64,000 nt of DNA from DASQFQ01 sp963805525 (GCA_963805525.1 CAWDUT010000007.1:930001-994000); one strand, 5' to 3'; shown: positions 31,578 to 40,050, counted from the first letter of the stretch. The notes: generated from the letters alone by a model not told the origin. A program made the numbers and translations.

Positions 31578-33269
31578 GGCTGCGCCACCGGGGTCGGAGG
31601 CGTGGCGGGAAACCACCGGCGCAGGCTCGCGAGCAGCTCCGCCGAGTCGACCGGCTTGGGGATGTAGTCCGAGGCCCCGGCCGCGAGGCAGCGGGAACGC
31701 TCGCCGTTCTCGGCCTTGCCGGTCACCGCGATGATCGGGAGCGTGACCCGCGAGGGACGGAGGCGGATCGCCTCCATCGTCTCGTAGCCGCTCATCCCCG
31801 GCATCATGATGTCCATCAGGACGAGGTCGATGTCGGTGCGCTCGTCGAGGATCTCCAGCGCCGCCGGGCCGCTCTCCGCGGCGACGACGATGATCTTCCC
31901 GCGCTCGAGCAGCGCGGTCAGCGCGAAGATGTTGCGGAAGTCGTCGTCGACGAGCAGTACGGTCGAGCCGGCCGCCTCGCCGTCGTAGAACTGCTCGTCC
32001 TCCATCTCGACCACGTATGGGGCGGGCACCGGCGGCGGCGTGCCGTTGGGCGCCTCCGCCGCGATCCCTCCGACGTGCAGCGGGAGCCGGACGGTGAACG
32101 TGCTGCCGCGCCCGGGCTCGCTCTCCAGCGTGATCTCCCCGCCGAGCAGGTCGACGAGGTTGCGGCTGATCGAGAGTCCTAGCCCGGTGCCGCCGTACTT
32201 GCGGGCGGTCGTCCCGTCGGCTTGCGCGAACGCCTCGAACATCACCTTGCGGAGCTCGGGCTTGATGCCGATGCCGGTGTCGCTGACGTTGATCGCGATG
32301 CCGGGCCCCGGGGGTCGGCTCGATGCTCAGCACGACCTCGCCGTGCTCTGTGAACTTGAACGCGTTGGCGAGCAGGTTCTTGAGCACCTGCCGGAGCCGG
32401 TGCGGGTCGGTCGTCATGGTCGCCGGCAGGCGCGAGTCGAGCTCGGCGGAGAACCCCAGGCCACGCTCGTCGGCGATCGGCTGGAACGCCTGAACCAGGC
32501 TGTCGCGCAGCTCGGCGAGCGGGAGCGCGCCGGTCTCGAGCTGGACGGTGTTGGACTCGACCTTGGCCAGGTCGAGGATGTCGTTGAGCAGCTTGAGCAG
32601 GTCGACGCCCGACGAGCGGATGACATGGGCGTACTGCACCTGGCGCTCGGTCAGGTTGCCGTCGGGGTTGTCCTCGAGCTGCTCGGCCAGCACCAGCAGG
32701 CTGTTGAGCGGCGTGCGCAGCTCGTGGGACATGTTGGCGATGAACTCCGACTTGTAGCGGGAGGAGACCGACAGCTCGCGGGCCTTCTCCTCGACGAAGC
32801 GCTTCGCCTCCTCGACCTCCTGGTACTTGCCCTCGACCTCGCTGTTCTTGTCGGCCAGGAGCTTCGCCTGCGCGGCGAGATCCTCGTTCGACTGGTGCAG
32901 CTGCTCCTGGCGTGACTGCAGCTCCTTCGCCTGGGACTGCGACTGCTCGAGCAGCTCCTCGGTCACCGACGTGGCCGCGACGGTGTTGAGCACGAGGCCG
33001 ATGCTCTCCGTCAGCTGATCCAGCAGCGACTGGTGCGACGGGCTGGACGCGGAGAAGGACGCCAGCTCGATCACCGCGCGGACGGAGCCCTCGAACAGGA
33101 TCGGCAGCACGATGATGTTCAGCGGCGGTGACTCGCCGAATCCCGAGCTGCTCCGGATGTAGTCCCCGGGGACGTCGGTGAGCAGGATGCGCTCCTTCTC
33201 GAGCGCGCACTGCCCGACCAGGCCCTCGCCGAGCCGGAACGACTGGGAGAGATGCTTGCGCTCCTTGTT
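31574..33269 (-). pseudogene. Hybrid histidine kinase, 5'-truncated and frameshifted
   Basis: Homology begins abruptly at 33269 with NKERKHLSQSFRLGEGLVGQ, the second half of a GAF domain, so any N-terminal sensor/HAMP part is lost. A coiled coil, HisKA (FIANMSHELRTPLNSLL) and part of HATPase_c follow in frame to about 32314, then a one-base insertion in a C/G homopolymer (around 32303-32314) shifts the frame; the remainder (INVSDTGIGIKPELRKVMFE, GTGLGLSISRNLVDLLGG, then a receiver domain with VLLVDDD and LVLMDIMMPGMSG) is in the next frame to TGA 31574. The truncated end is within 100 bases of a tRNA-Met-like remnant. Confidence 0.8.
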
Positions 33270-33363
33270 ATCGGGGCGCCGGATTTGAACGTGGAGTCCG
33301 ACCGTGGCCCAGCGTGTCAAACATGTGCCCTTCTGTGTCCCCCAGCCCCTCCAAACGGCCTTA

Positions 33364-33425
33364 TAGAGCCAAAGCGCAGCGGAATCATAATCTGCGTGTC
33401 GGGGGTTCGAGTCCCTCCTCCGGCA
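33364..33425 (+). pseudogene. tRNA-Met-like 3' fragment (attachment-site-like scar)
   Basis: Plus strand holds the 3' part of a tRNA: TAGAGCC, a 7-base-longer than normal spacer, an anticodon arm GCGGA-ATCATAA-TCTGC (anticodon CAT), a T-arm GGGGG-TTCGAGT-CCCTC (33401-33417) and acceptor strand CTCCGGC plus discriminator A (33418-33425). A matching 5' acceptor (GCCGGAG) and D-arm are missing. The same anticodon-arm block recurs at 41214-41250. Retaining only the 3' end is typical of integrative-element attachment sites. Confidence 0.7.
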
Positions 33426-33534
33426 TGGTTTGTGGCTGTTCTCACCGACCGTCGGGGTCTCGACCGCCGGCACCTGGCGGAGCCACACTCAGCGAGCCGG
33501 CCGCCGCGACGGAGAGACGCGACTGACGCGACAT

Positions 33535-33909
33535 TCACGCACCGAGCGATCGTGCGGCCAGGGACCGCGTCGCCATGGCCGCGTCCTCGGCGTCGTTGAG
33601 CGCGCGCCCGAGGTTGGTGAAGCCGCGCCGCGCGCGGTCAGCCGCTGCCAGGAGCCGGTCGCTCGTCTCGGCTCGCTCACGCTCGCGGGTCGCGCGATCG
33701 GCTGTCTGCTCCATCGCCATGCACGCATCTCGCAACTCATGCAGCGCCGCCTCGAGGCATCCGAGCACCGCGGGCAAGGCACGGGTGGCGCGTGGATCAG
33801 CGGCGAGCTGACGGATGGAGGCGGCGGCCTCCACGAGATCGCAACCGCGGTCGTAGAGCTCGTTGTCGGGAGGCCGCGTGGAGGGCGACGTGACGACCGT
33901 GGGGTGCAT
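33535..33909 (-). CDS. Hypothetical small helical protein
   Basis: 124 residues, all-helical, rich in Ala/Arg/Glu, no signal or TM segments. Leu/Ala heptad-like spacing in LPAVLGCLEAALHELRDACMAM and RARRGFTNLGRALNDAEDAA suggests a helical bundle. It resembles in arrangement the protein at 34335 (both have LPxxLxxLExAxxEL followed by a downstream DAxD segment), so the two may be paralogues. It lies just inside the left tRNA-like scar. No family recognised. Confidence 0.5.
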   Translation of the reverse strand: MHPTVVTSPSTRPPDNELYDRGCDLVEAAASIRQLAADPRATRALPAVLGCLEAALHELRDACMAMEQTADRATRERERAETSDRLLAAADRARRGFTNLGRALNDAEDAAMATRSLAARSLGA

Positions 33910-34005
33910 GGTCGGGAGGCTGGTCGGCGCTCGGCCCGAGCGCTATGCGGTGCTCCCTGCAGATGCGCCGGATCTCCACCCCATCCTGCGCGCCGGCGCC
34001 TGCGG

Positions 34006-34100
34006 GTGGAGCGACCGCGCCAACATGCTCGATAAGCTCAGGATGCGACCGGGTCGAACTGACGCGCTACGCCATTCGCCGCGGTCTCGTCGAGCTCTGA
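34006..34100 (+). pseudogene. Remnant of a LuxR-type response regulator C-terminus
   Basis: Allowing two 2-base deletions, this stretch encodes VER(H)RANMLDKLRMR(D)RVELTRYAIRRGLVEL and stop (TGA at 34098-34100). It matches the end of the intact regulator at 35836 (HRANILEKLGMRDRVDLTRYAIRRGLITP) across the recognition helix and tail. A decayed paralogue, with the receiver and most of the HTH gone. Confidence 0.5.
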
Positions 34101-34118
34101 TCTGCGCCCGTCGTCGCC

Positions 34119-34286
34119 ATGGACGACCCCAGCGACCCCCCCACTTCGCCGGACCGCGACAACGATTACGAACCCGTCGCGCGATGGGAGAACGAGGGCG
34201 GCGCCTACAACGAGCGTGACGCCCAGGCGCGCCCCGGCCCTGCGGTCACCGCCGCGCAAGATGGCCATCCGACGGACCGCTTATGA
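34119..34286 (+). CDS. Small hypothetical acidic protein (55 aa)
   Basis: ATG 34119 to TGA 34286 gives a 55-residue peptide beginning MDDPSDPPTSPDRDNDYEPV and containing RWENEGGAYNERDAQARP. It is polar, probably disordered, and lacks any hydrophobic segment. No Shine-Dalgarno is obvious. It lies between a regulator remnant and a small helical-protein gene in the stress cluster. No family recognised; real-gene status uncertain. Confidence 0.35.
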   Translation: MDDPSDPPTSPDRDNDYEPVARWENEGGAYNERDAQARPGPAVTAAQDGHPTDRL

Positions 34287-34334
34287 GGCCGCGGGCCCAT
34301 GGTGCGCGCGGCTGCCGCGAGCGAGGATCGCAGC

Positions 34335-34853
34335 ATGTTTCCCGACGCGTTCATCCCTCGCGGCCAGGTGCCCGCCACCGCCGCCCGACTGCACCGAGCG
34401 GCCGCTGAGCTCCGCGAACGGGCGGGCAGTCCGTACGCGGTGCCAACGCTCCCGGTCACGTTGGCCCATCTCGAGGACGCCTTCGACGAGCTCGCCGCAA
34501 CCATGCGTCTCCTGGCCGAAGGCGCGGCGGGGTGGTGCGGCATGGATGACGCTGACGCAGGCACCCTCCCCCCGGAGGCCAGCGCGCTGCTGTGGCACCT
34601 GCGTTCCGTCGCGGAAACGCTGACCGACGCCCGCGACGGGTGCCTAGCCAGCCGCCCGTGGGCTCACGAGCTAGTGGAGCGCGCCGCCCCCGAACCCGAG
34701 TCAGGAGTGCTCATGAGCCTGCCAACCGCACAACGCCCATCGCACGCCGCATCGTCTGCGGCGTCGACGGCTCCGAGCAGGCCCGTCACGCCGCGAGCGC
34801 CGCGCTACGCCTCGCCGAGCGGCTGGGCGCGCGGCTCACGCTCGTGCACGTGA
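34335..34853 (+). CDS. Hypothetical small helical protein, end uncertain
   Basis: Start ATG 34335 (MFPDAFIPRGQVPATAARL) has GAGGA 8 bases upstream; an earlier in-frame ATG at 34299 is less likely. About 125 residues form a helical protein similar in arrangement to the 33.5-kb gene (LPVTLAHLEDAFDELAATM; WHLRSVAETLTDARDGC). The frame stays open through the good Shine-Dalgarno and ATG (34713) of the following stress-protein gene and only stops at 34853, with low-complexity A/S/P residues at the end. The natural stop has probably been lost, or an indel lies near 34700-34740. Confidence 0.45.
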   Translation: MFPDAFIPRGQVPATAARLHRAAAELRERAGSPYAVPTLPVTLAHLEDAFDELAATMRLLAEGAAGWCGMDDADAGTLPPEASALLWHLRSVAETLTDARDGCLASRPWAHELVERAAPEPESGVLMSLPTAQRPSHAASSAASTAPSRPVTPRAPRYASPSGWARGSRSCT

Positions 34854-35200
34854 CGCGGACGGTCGTGCCCGTCGACAGCTTCCCCATGAGCGTCGATGCC
34901 TGCAACTACCCGCGCTCGCGCGACCTCGCCTTCTCCGAGGCCGAGGCTGCGTTCGACTCCCTGTCGGCCGACTTCGCCGCAGCAGGCGTGGAGCGCGAGG
35001 TGCGGCTCGGCGAGCCTGCCGCGGTGCTCGCCCGGGTCTCTGCCGACATCGGCGCCGAGTTGATCGTGGTCGGGTCGCGAGGCCGCGGGGCGTGGCGCGC
35101 CGCCGTCTTGGGCTCCGTGTCCGGCGACGTCGCGTGGCTCGCGCCCTGCCCGGTGATGATCGTGCCGGAGCGCGCGGCTGAGGTTCACACCGCCGCGTGA
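34713..35200 (+). CDS. Universal stress protein (UspA), probable N-terminal frameshift
   Basis: USP domain protein: VCGVDGSEQARHAASAALR at the start, ATP-binding motif VVGSRGRGAWRAAVLGSVS near the end (GxxGx9GS). ATG 34713 has AGGAG at the right distance, and reads MSLPTAQR, but the USP frame (IARRIVCGVDGS from 34739) is offset by one base loss after 34736. In-frame alternatives without a frameshift start at GTG 34658. Either a real indel or a base-calling error. It is the first of three USP genes (four USP domains) in the region. Confidence 0.65.
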
Positions 35201-35781
35201 CCATACCGGCGGTCGTGCGCCTGCATCTCGCCGATGATGCGGAGCGCACGGGCCCGTATCTCTCGCGGCTCGACGCCGAGCGTCGTCGCGATGTCAGCGA
35301 CCCCGACCCTCGCGAACAGCATGCCGACGATCGGGAGATCGTCGGCCTCCAGTCGAGACGAGGCTGCCTCGATGACTTCGGGGTCGGGCGACGGCACCTG
35401 TGTTTCCCCGGCGGCCACGGCGTCGATGGCGGCGAGCAGCACTGCGACGGGATCGTTCTTGGAGACGATCGCGTCGGCCTGGGCGAGCGTCGCAGGCACC
35501 GCGAAGATGTCGTCCACGTAGGCGGAGTAGAGCACGACGCCGGGCGGCTGCGGGCGCTGCTTGAGACGGAAGCAGGCGCTCAAACCATCGCCGCGCGTCA
35601 GGGCGTAGTCCATGACGACCACGTCGGGCCGATGACGCTGCAGCGCGATGGCGAGCTCCGCCTCGCTCGAGACGGCGCCGAGCAGACGGTATCCAGGCTC
35701 CTGGTCGAACAGCTGCTCGAGGCCCGCGCGCAAGGCGGGATGGTCGTCGACGACGAGCACGGACACGACGGGCGGTTGCAT
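35185..35781 (-). CDS. NarL-like response regulator with degenerate HTH
   Basis: 198 residues: receiver domain (1-120) with VSVLVVDDHPALRAGL and phospho-acceptor Asp in VVVMDYALTRGDG (about 58), and a short C-terminal helix-turn-helix (IATTLGVEPREIRARALRIIGEM) that lacks the usual LTPRE start of LuxR domains. It follows the HK and LuxR regulator on the minus strand after 54 bases, so may be a third member of that operon. Its 3' end overlaps the convergent USP gene by 16 bases. Confidence 0.8.
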   Translation of the reverse strand: MQPPVVSVLVVDDHPALRAGLEQLFDQEPGYRLLGAVSSEAELAIALQRHRPDVVVMDYALTRGDGLSACFRLKQRPQPPGVVLYSAYVDDIFAVPATLAQADAIVSKNDPVAVLLAAIDAVAAGETQVPSPDPEVIEAASSRLEADDLPIVGMLFARVGVADIATTLGVEPREIRARALRIIGEMQAHDRRYGHAAV

Positions 35782-35835
35782 CTCCCATCAGCCTGATCGC
35801 TCGCCGGCGACAAGGCAATGGGTGGGCATCCCGAT

Positions 35836-36483
35836 CTACGGCGTGATCAGCCCCCTGCGGATCGCGTAGCGCGTCAGGTCGACGCGGTCGCGCATGCCGA
35901 GCTTCTCGAGGATGTTCGCGCGGTGGCGGTCGACGGTCTTGCGGCTGATGAAGAGCATGCCGGCGATCTCGTCGCTCGTGTGCCCCTCGGCGACGAGCTT
36001 GACCACCTCGAGCTCGCGCGGCGTGAGCGGATCCAGGGAGGTCGCGTCGCGGTCGAGGTGCTCGCGCACGAGGGCCGCCACGGCTCCGGCGTAGAGGAAG
36101 GTCTCGCCGCGCATGGTCGCGCGGCACGCGTTGACGAGGTCGCGGTCGGCGGCCGTCTTGAGCACGTAACCGGAGGCTCCCGCGCGCAGCGCTTCAAAGA
36201 GGAACTGCTCGTTCTCGTGCATCGAGAGCATGAGGATCCGCAGCCCGGGCTTGCGCGACGCGAGCTCGCGCGCCGCCTGCAGGCCCGTCATGCGGGGCAT
36301 CGTGACGTCGAGGATGACGAGGTCCACGTCGTCCGCGAGCGCCCGCTCGACCGTCTGTGCCCCGTCATCGACCTCGCCGACCACGCGGAAGTCAGGTTCG
36401 CTGTTGAGCAGCTCGCGCAGCCCGTTGCGTACGACCGGATGGTCGTCGGCGAGGAGCACGCGGGTGACCAGCGGAGTGGTCAC
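35836..36483 (-). CDS. NarL/LuxR-family response regulator
   Basis: 215 residues: receiver (RVLLADDHPVVRNGLRELL; Asp in LVILDVTMPRMTG at about 58) and a full LuxR HTH (LTPRELEVVKLVAEGHTSDEIAGML, ISRKTVDRHRANILEKLGMRDRV). GTG 36483 overlaps the kinase stop (GTGA), making a strict HK-RR pair. Likely activator of the surrounding stress genes; similar architecture to DosR-type regulators, but no evidence of the signal here. The remnant at 34.0 kb is a broken paralogue. Confidence 0.92.
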   Translation of the reverse strand: MTTPLVTRVLLADDHPVVRNGLRELLNSEPDFRVVGEVDDGAQTVERALADDVDLVILDVTMPRMTGLQAARELASRKPGLRILMLSMHENEQFLFEALRAGASGYVLKTAADRDLVNACRATMRGETFLYAGAVAALVREHLDRDATSLDPLTPRELEVVKLVAEGHTSDEIAGMLFISRKTVDRHRANILEKLGMRDRVDLTRYAIRRGLITP

Positions 36484-37505
36484 CGCACGTCCGTGTCCGG
36501 CAGCCGCAACGCCACCTCGGTGCCGTGTGGGTCGACGGCGCTCACCGTGAGCTGCGCACCGACGAGCAGCGCGCGCTCGCGCATGCCCCGGATTCCGCTC
36601 GAGTCGTCTGCGACTTCTGGGGGCAGGCCGATGCCGTCGTCGCGCACGGTCAGGACGACGCCACCATCGTCGTCCGGCTCGAGGGTGACCATGACCTGGC
36701 GAGCCTGCGCGTGGCGCACGACGTTGGTGAGGCTCTCCTGGGCGACGCGGTAGATGACCAGCTCCTCCTCGGCGGTGAGCGGGAGGTCGCGGGCGAACCG
36801 TCGCTCGACCTCGAGCCTCGCTCGCTCGGCGACCGTCGTGCACAACGCCAGCAGCGCGCTCTGGAGCCCGAGTTCGTCGAGCGCCTCGGGACGGAGTCGG
36901 CGGGCGATCAGCCGGACCTCTTCCGCCGCCTCACGCGCTCCTTCGCGGAGCCCGACGACGTCTTCGCGGACTTCCTCGGGAGCGCGCCGCGCGAGCGTCT
37001 CGCCGCGCAGGATCAGCCCGGTCAGGAGCTGGCCGATCTCGTCGTGCAGCTCCCGCGCGATGCGCCGCCGCTCCGCCTCCTGGGCCGCCAGGGCCCGGCG
37101 CCCGCTGTCGCGCCGCTCGCTCTCGAGGCGGTCGAGCATCGCATTGAAGGCTTCAGCCAGCGCCACGACCTCCTCGTCGCCGGTGGTGGTTTCAATCCGC
37201 TGTCCCGGGGCGAGCGGGTCGATCTGGTGCATGACCTCGGTCAAGGTCTCCAGCGGCGCCAGTGCTCGTCGGAGGAAGGCGTGGAAGAGCACCAGCGTCA
37301 CGGCGAAACCGGCCAGGAGCACCGCCAGCTCGGCCAGCGCCGTCGGCACCGACACCGTGATCGGAGCCAGCACCAGCCCAGCGACGGCGAGGCCAACCAC
37401 CGCCGCGTAGGTGAGGAACAGCCGGCGGAACAGGGTCGTACGGCGCGCACGCCCCACGCGACGCGCCTGACGCTCAGGGACGGCTGGTGCGGCTCGCACG
37501 GCCAT
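36480..37505 (-). CDS. NarX/LiaS-type sensor histidine kinase
   Basis: 341 residues starting at ATG 37505 (MAVRAAPAVPERQARR). Two TM helices (about 27-47 and 58-78) with almost no extracytoplasmic loop, a HAMP-like linker (80-130), HisKA_3 dimerisation domain with phospho-His154 in RRRIARELHDEIGQLL, and HATPase_c (VAQESLTNVVRHAQARQVMV; VRDDGIGLPPE; GIRGMRERALLVGAQL). The short loop implies sensing within the membrane or of a cytosolic partner. Partner: overlapping LuxR regulator. Confidence 0.92.
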   Translation of the reverse strand: MAVRAAPAVPERQARRVGRARRTTLFRRLFLTYAAVVGLAVAGLVLAPITVSVPTALAELAVLLAGFAVTLVLFHAFLRRALAPLETLTEVMHQIDPLAPGQRIETTTGDEEVVALAEAFNAMLDRLESERRDSGRRALAAQEAERRRIARELHDEIGQLLTGLILRGETLARRAPEEVREDVVGLREGAREAAEEVRLIARRLRPEALDELGLQSALLALCTTVAERARLEVERRFARDLPLTAEEELVIYRVAQESLTNVVRHAQARQVMVTLEPDDDGGVVLTVRDDGIGLPPEVADDSSGIRGMRERALLVGAQLTVSAVDPHGTEVALRLPDTDVR

Positions 37506-37629
37506 CGGACGATCGTGACACACACCCTGCCCTCCGACCGGCGGGTCTCTGGTCACTACATCCAGGCCCGGCGGCAGATGGTGATGCCTGCCCATGGCAT
37601 CGGCGCCTTGCTTCAAACAGGCTCTGGCC

Positions 37630-38142
37630 ATGACCCATCCCCACCAGCCCGACTCCGCGTCGCTGCTCACGCGTGTCGACTACGAGCAGTATCGAGCGCA
37701 GCTCCAGGAGCTGCGGCGCGTGCGCGATCGCGACCTCCCCGAGTTGCTCCGCGACGCGCGCGGCTTCGTCGCCAGCGACGCGGAGGAGGAGATCGCGCAA
37801 ATCCGTGACGACCACGTGTTCGTCGACGCGCGCATCGCGCACCTCGAAGCGCTGCTTCGCGACGCGCGCGTCGTCGCCGACAGCGAGGCTCCCGACGTCG
37901 CCTTCCCAGGCCGGCTCGTCGACGTCGAGTACACCCGCAACGGCAGGCTGGTGACGTACCGGATCGCCAGCGCCGGACGCGCTGCCCACCGGGGCACGGT
38001 GTCCGCCGGCTCGCCGGTCGGTCAAGGGCTCATCGGCCGCGCCCGTGGAGATCTCGTATCCGTCGAATTGCCGAACGGGCGCGAGGAGGAACTGCGCATC
38101 GTCGCCGTGCGGCGAGACGACAAAGGTCTCGCAGCAGCATGA
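37630..38142 (+). CDS. GreA/GreB-like transcription elongation factor variant
   Basis: 170 residues starting ATG 37630 (MTHPHQPDSASLLTRVDYEQ). An N-terminal coiled-coil helix pair (about 20-90; ELRRVRDRDLPELLRDAR, DAEEEIAQIRDD) and a C-terminal FKBP-like Gre domain (95-165; GRLVDVEYTRNGRLVTYRI, PVGQGLIGRARGDLVSVELPNG). The invariant GDLxENAEY motif of GreA at the coiled-coil region is not present, though an acidic run DAEEE could occupy the tip. So it probably binds RNA polymerase secondary channel but may not stimulate cleavage, as in other Gre-fold regulators. ATGA overlap with the next gene. Confidence 0.75.
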   Translation: MTHPHQPDSASLLTRVDYEQYRAQLQELRRVRDRDLPELLRDARGFVASDAEEEIAQIRDDHVFVDARIAHLEALLRDARVVADSEAPDVAFPGRLVDVEYTRNGRLVTYRIASAGRAAHRGTVSAGSPVGQGLIGRARGDLVSVELPNGREEELRIVAVRRDDKGLAAA

Positions 38143-38426
38143 GCGTCCTCGTGTGGGCGATGCTCGGCATCGCCGTCTGGCATTTCGCCGTGCTCGTCCC
38201 CGACAGGTTCACCGGCGGGATCATCGGAGCGTTCCTCGCCGCGGTGGCGGGCGCGCTCGTCGCGGGCTACCTCCTCCCGTCGCCCGGCGTGCCGGCCGAC
38301 AACCCGCCCGGCCTCAACAAGGCGATCTGGCCGATCCCGGGCGCGGCCCTCGCGCTCGCGCTGCTCTATGCGCACGGGGCGCGGCGCGAGCGCAAGGCGG
38401 AAACGGAAGCAGCCGAAGCCATCTGA
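38139..38426 (+). CDS. Small membrane protein
   Basis: 95 residues with three hydrophobic segments (about 4-20, 27-46 and 67-80) and a charged Lys/Glu C-terminus. Coupled to the Gre-like gene by ATGA overlap. I recognise no family; the second segment (GGIIGAFLAAVAGALVAGYLL) resembles the glycine-rich helices of GlsB/YeaQ stress membrane proteins. Confidence 0.6.
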   Translation: MSVLVWAMLGIAVWHFAVLVPDRFTGGIIGAFLAAVAGALVAGYLLPSPGVPADNPPGLNKAIWPIPGAALALALLYAHGARRERKAETEAAEAI

Positions 38427-38554
38427 GCCGCCGCGTGGTGGCGCGCCTGGGCCCAGATGGTCACCTCGACCCATGGGACGGAGCAAGGGAATCGACGACA
38501 CGACCATGGATTGCAGCCCGGGCAGACCGGGCGCCCTCCCAAGAAAGGAACGAC

Positions 38555-39037
38555 ATGTCGCTCGCGACCGATGAGATCCAGCCCCGCACCATTGTCGTCG
38601 GCTACGACGGATCCGACGAGGCACGCGCTGCCTTCGCGGTCGCGATCGACCGAGCGCAGCCCGAGGACACGATCGCGCTCGTACACGCGACCGCGCCTGC
38701 CTCGAACTGGCTGGGCACGCCCTACTACGAGCGCGCCGTCGCCCAGATCCACGATGCGGCCGAGCGCGTCCTCGATGAGATGCGGCCGATCGCCGAGCAG
38801 GTCGAGACGAACATCGAGTTCTCGGTGCTCGAGGGTCCGCCGGCGGAGGTCCTGATCCGCGCGGCGGCGGTGCGCGAGGCCGACGAGATCGTCGTCGGCT
38901 CCCGCGGGCTCGGCCGCATCCGTGGCGCGCTCGGCAGCGTCTCGCAGGAGCTCCTGCGCGATGCGGCGCGTCCCGTCCTCGTCGTCACTCGCGACGCCGG
39001 CGCCGTGCGCGGCGCCCCTGCCCTCGCGAGCTGGTGA
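38555..39037 (+). CDS. Universal stress protein (UspA family)
   Basis: 160 residues, single USP domain: TIVVGYDGSDEARAAFAVAI at the start, and the ATP-binding signature VVGSRGLGRIRGALGSVSQEL followed by RPVLVVTRD at the end. ATG 38555 with AAAGGA at 6 bases. Convergent with the tandem USP gene. Confidence 0.9.
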   Translation: MSLATDEIQPRTIVVGYDGSDEARAAFAVAIDRAQPEDTIALVHATAPASNWLGTPYYERAVAQIHDAAERVLDEMRPIAEQVETNIEFSVLEGPPAEVLIRAAAVREADEIVVGSRGLGRIRGALGSVSQELLRDAARPVLVVTRDAGAVRGAPALASW

Positions 39038-39044
39038 GTGGACC

Positions 39045-39989
39045 TCAGGGCGCCGGTGCCCGGACGACGAGCACCGGCCGCTCCGCGTGGTGCACGAGCC
39101 CCGCGGAGACGGAGCCGAGGAGCACCGACGCGACGCCGCCGTGGCCCTGCGAACCCGCGACGATGACCGTCGCGTCTTGTGTCTCGGCGGCCGCGGTCAG
39201 TACCCGCCAGGCGGTCGAGCTCGACTCCACGGCCTCGCCGCCGGCCTCGAGCCCGGCCCTCCTCGCCAGTTCCACACCGTCCGCGACCGTCGCCTCCGCC
39301 GTCTCCCGCAGCCACGTCTCCAAGTCCTCGGTGAACTCGCCGATCTCCGTCACCGGAACGCTGCTGAGCGCGCGCCCGCTGAGCGAATGGCGCAGCGGCG
39401 ATTCCCACGCGTGGACCACTAGTGCGCGCCGGCCGGGCAGGAGCCGGCCCGCCACCGCGACCGCCTCGTCCGCGCCCGGCGACCCGTCGTAGGCGACGAG
39501 CACCGGGCCGTCGCGCGGAGCGTCCCCCTCCGGGACGACGAGCACCGCCCGCTCGGCGTGGTGGAGCAGGCTTGACGACGTCGAGCCGAGCACGGAACGG
39601 GCCACCGCCCCGTGCCCGCGCGTGCCGCACACCACAACGTCAACGCTCCGTTCGGCCGCCGCGGCCAGGATCGGCCCCCACGGCTGCCGTTCGTCGGCGG
39701 CGACCTCTGGCTCGGCAGTGAGGCCCGCTGCTTCGGCGAGCCGCGCGCCGTCTGCCGCGGCGGCCTCCGCGTCGGCGACAAGCTCTCGCTCGAGTTCGGT
39801 CAGGCTGCGCTCGACGAGCTCAGGCGACATGAGCGCGCCACCGACACGGAACGTCGTCAGCGGGCTGATCGCGGGCTCGTGGATCGTCAACACCGTCGCT
39901 CGAGCGCCCGGGAATAGCGCGCCGGCGGCCCGCACGGCCGCCTCCGCCGCAGGGGAGCCGTCGAACGCGATCAGCAGGCTCGCGGCCAT
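39045..39989 (-). CDS. Tandem universal stress protein (two USP domains)
   Basis: 314 residues, two USP domains (about 1-150 and 155-310). Both have a substrate-Asp start (LLIAFDGSPAAEAAV; VLVAYDGSPGADEAV) and an ATP-binding loop (VVCGTRGHGAVARSVLGSTS; VAGSQGHGGVASVLLGSVS). Start ATG 39989 in a 61-base divergent interval with terC. Tandem USPs are typical of DosR-type dormancy regulons in Actinobacteria; the role here is inferred. Confidence 0.9.
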   Translation of the reverse strand: MAASLLIAFDGSPAAEAAVRAAGALFPGARATVLTIHEPAISPLTTFRVGGALMSPELVERSLTELERELVADAEAAAADGARLAEAAGLTAEPEVAADERQPWGPILAAAAERSVDVVVCGTRGHGAVARSVLGSTSSSLLHHAERAVLVVPEGDAPRDGPVLVAYDGSPGADEAVAVAGRLLPGRRALVVHAWESPLRHSLSGRALSSVPVTEIGEFTEDLETWLRETAEATVADGVELARRAGLEAGGEAVESSSTAWRVLTAAAETQDATVIVAGSQGHGGVASVLLGSVSAGLVHHAERPVLVVRAPAP

Positions 39990-40050
39990 GCGGCTCGACG
40001 ATACCGGGGCTGTGGCGTAGCGCCACGCCGTGCCGGGCAGGAGCCGGGGT

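Noticed and set aside
33317..33538. Short minus-strand frame over the tRNA-like region (ends with typical tRNA-antisense peptide)
   Set aside because: Its sequence, GGGTRTPDTQIMIPLRF, is the usual false translation of tRNA antisense DNA.
37506..37629. Possible operator in the HK-Gre divergent gap
   Set aside because: No convincing palindrome or promoter elements beyond single hexamers.
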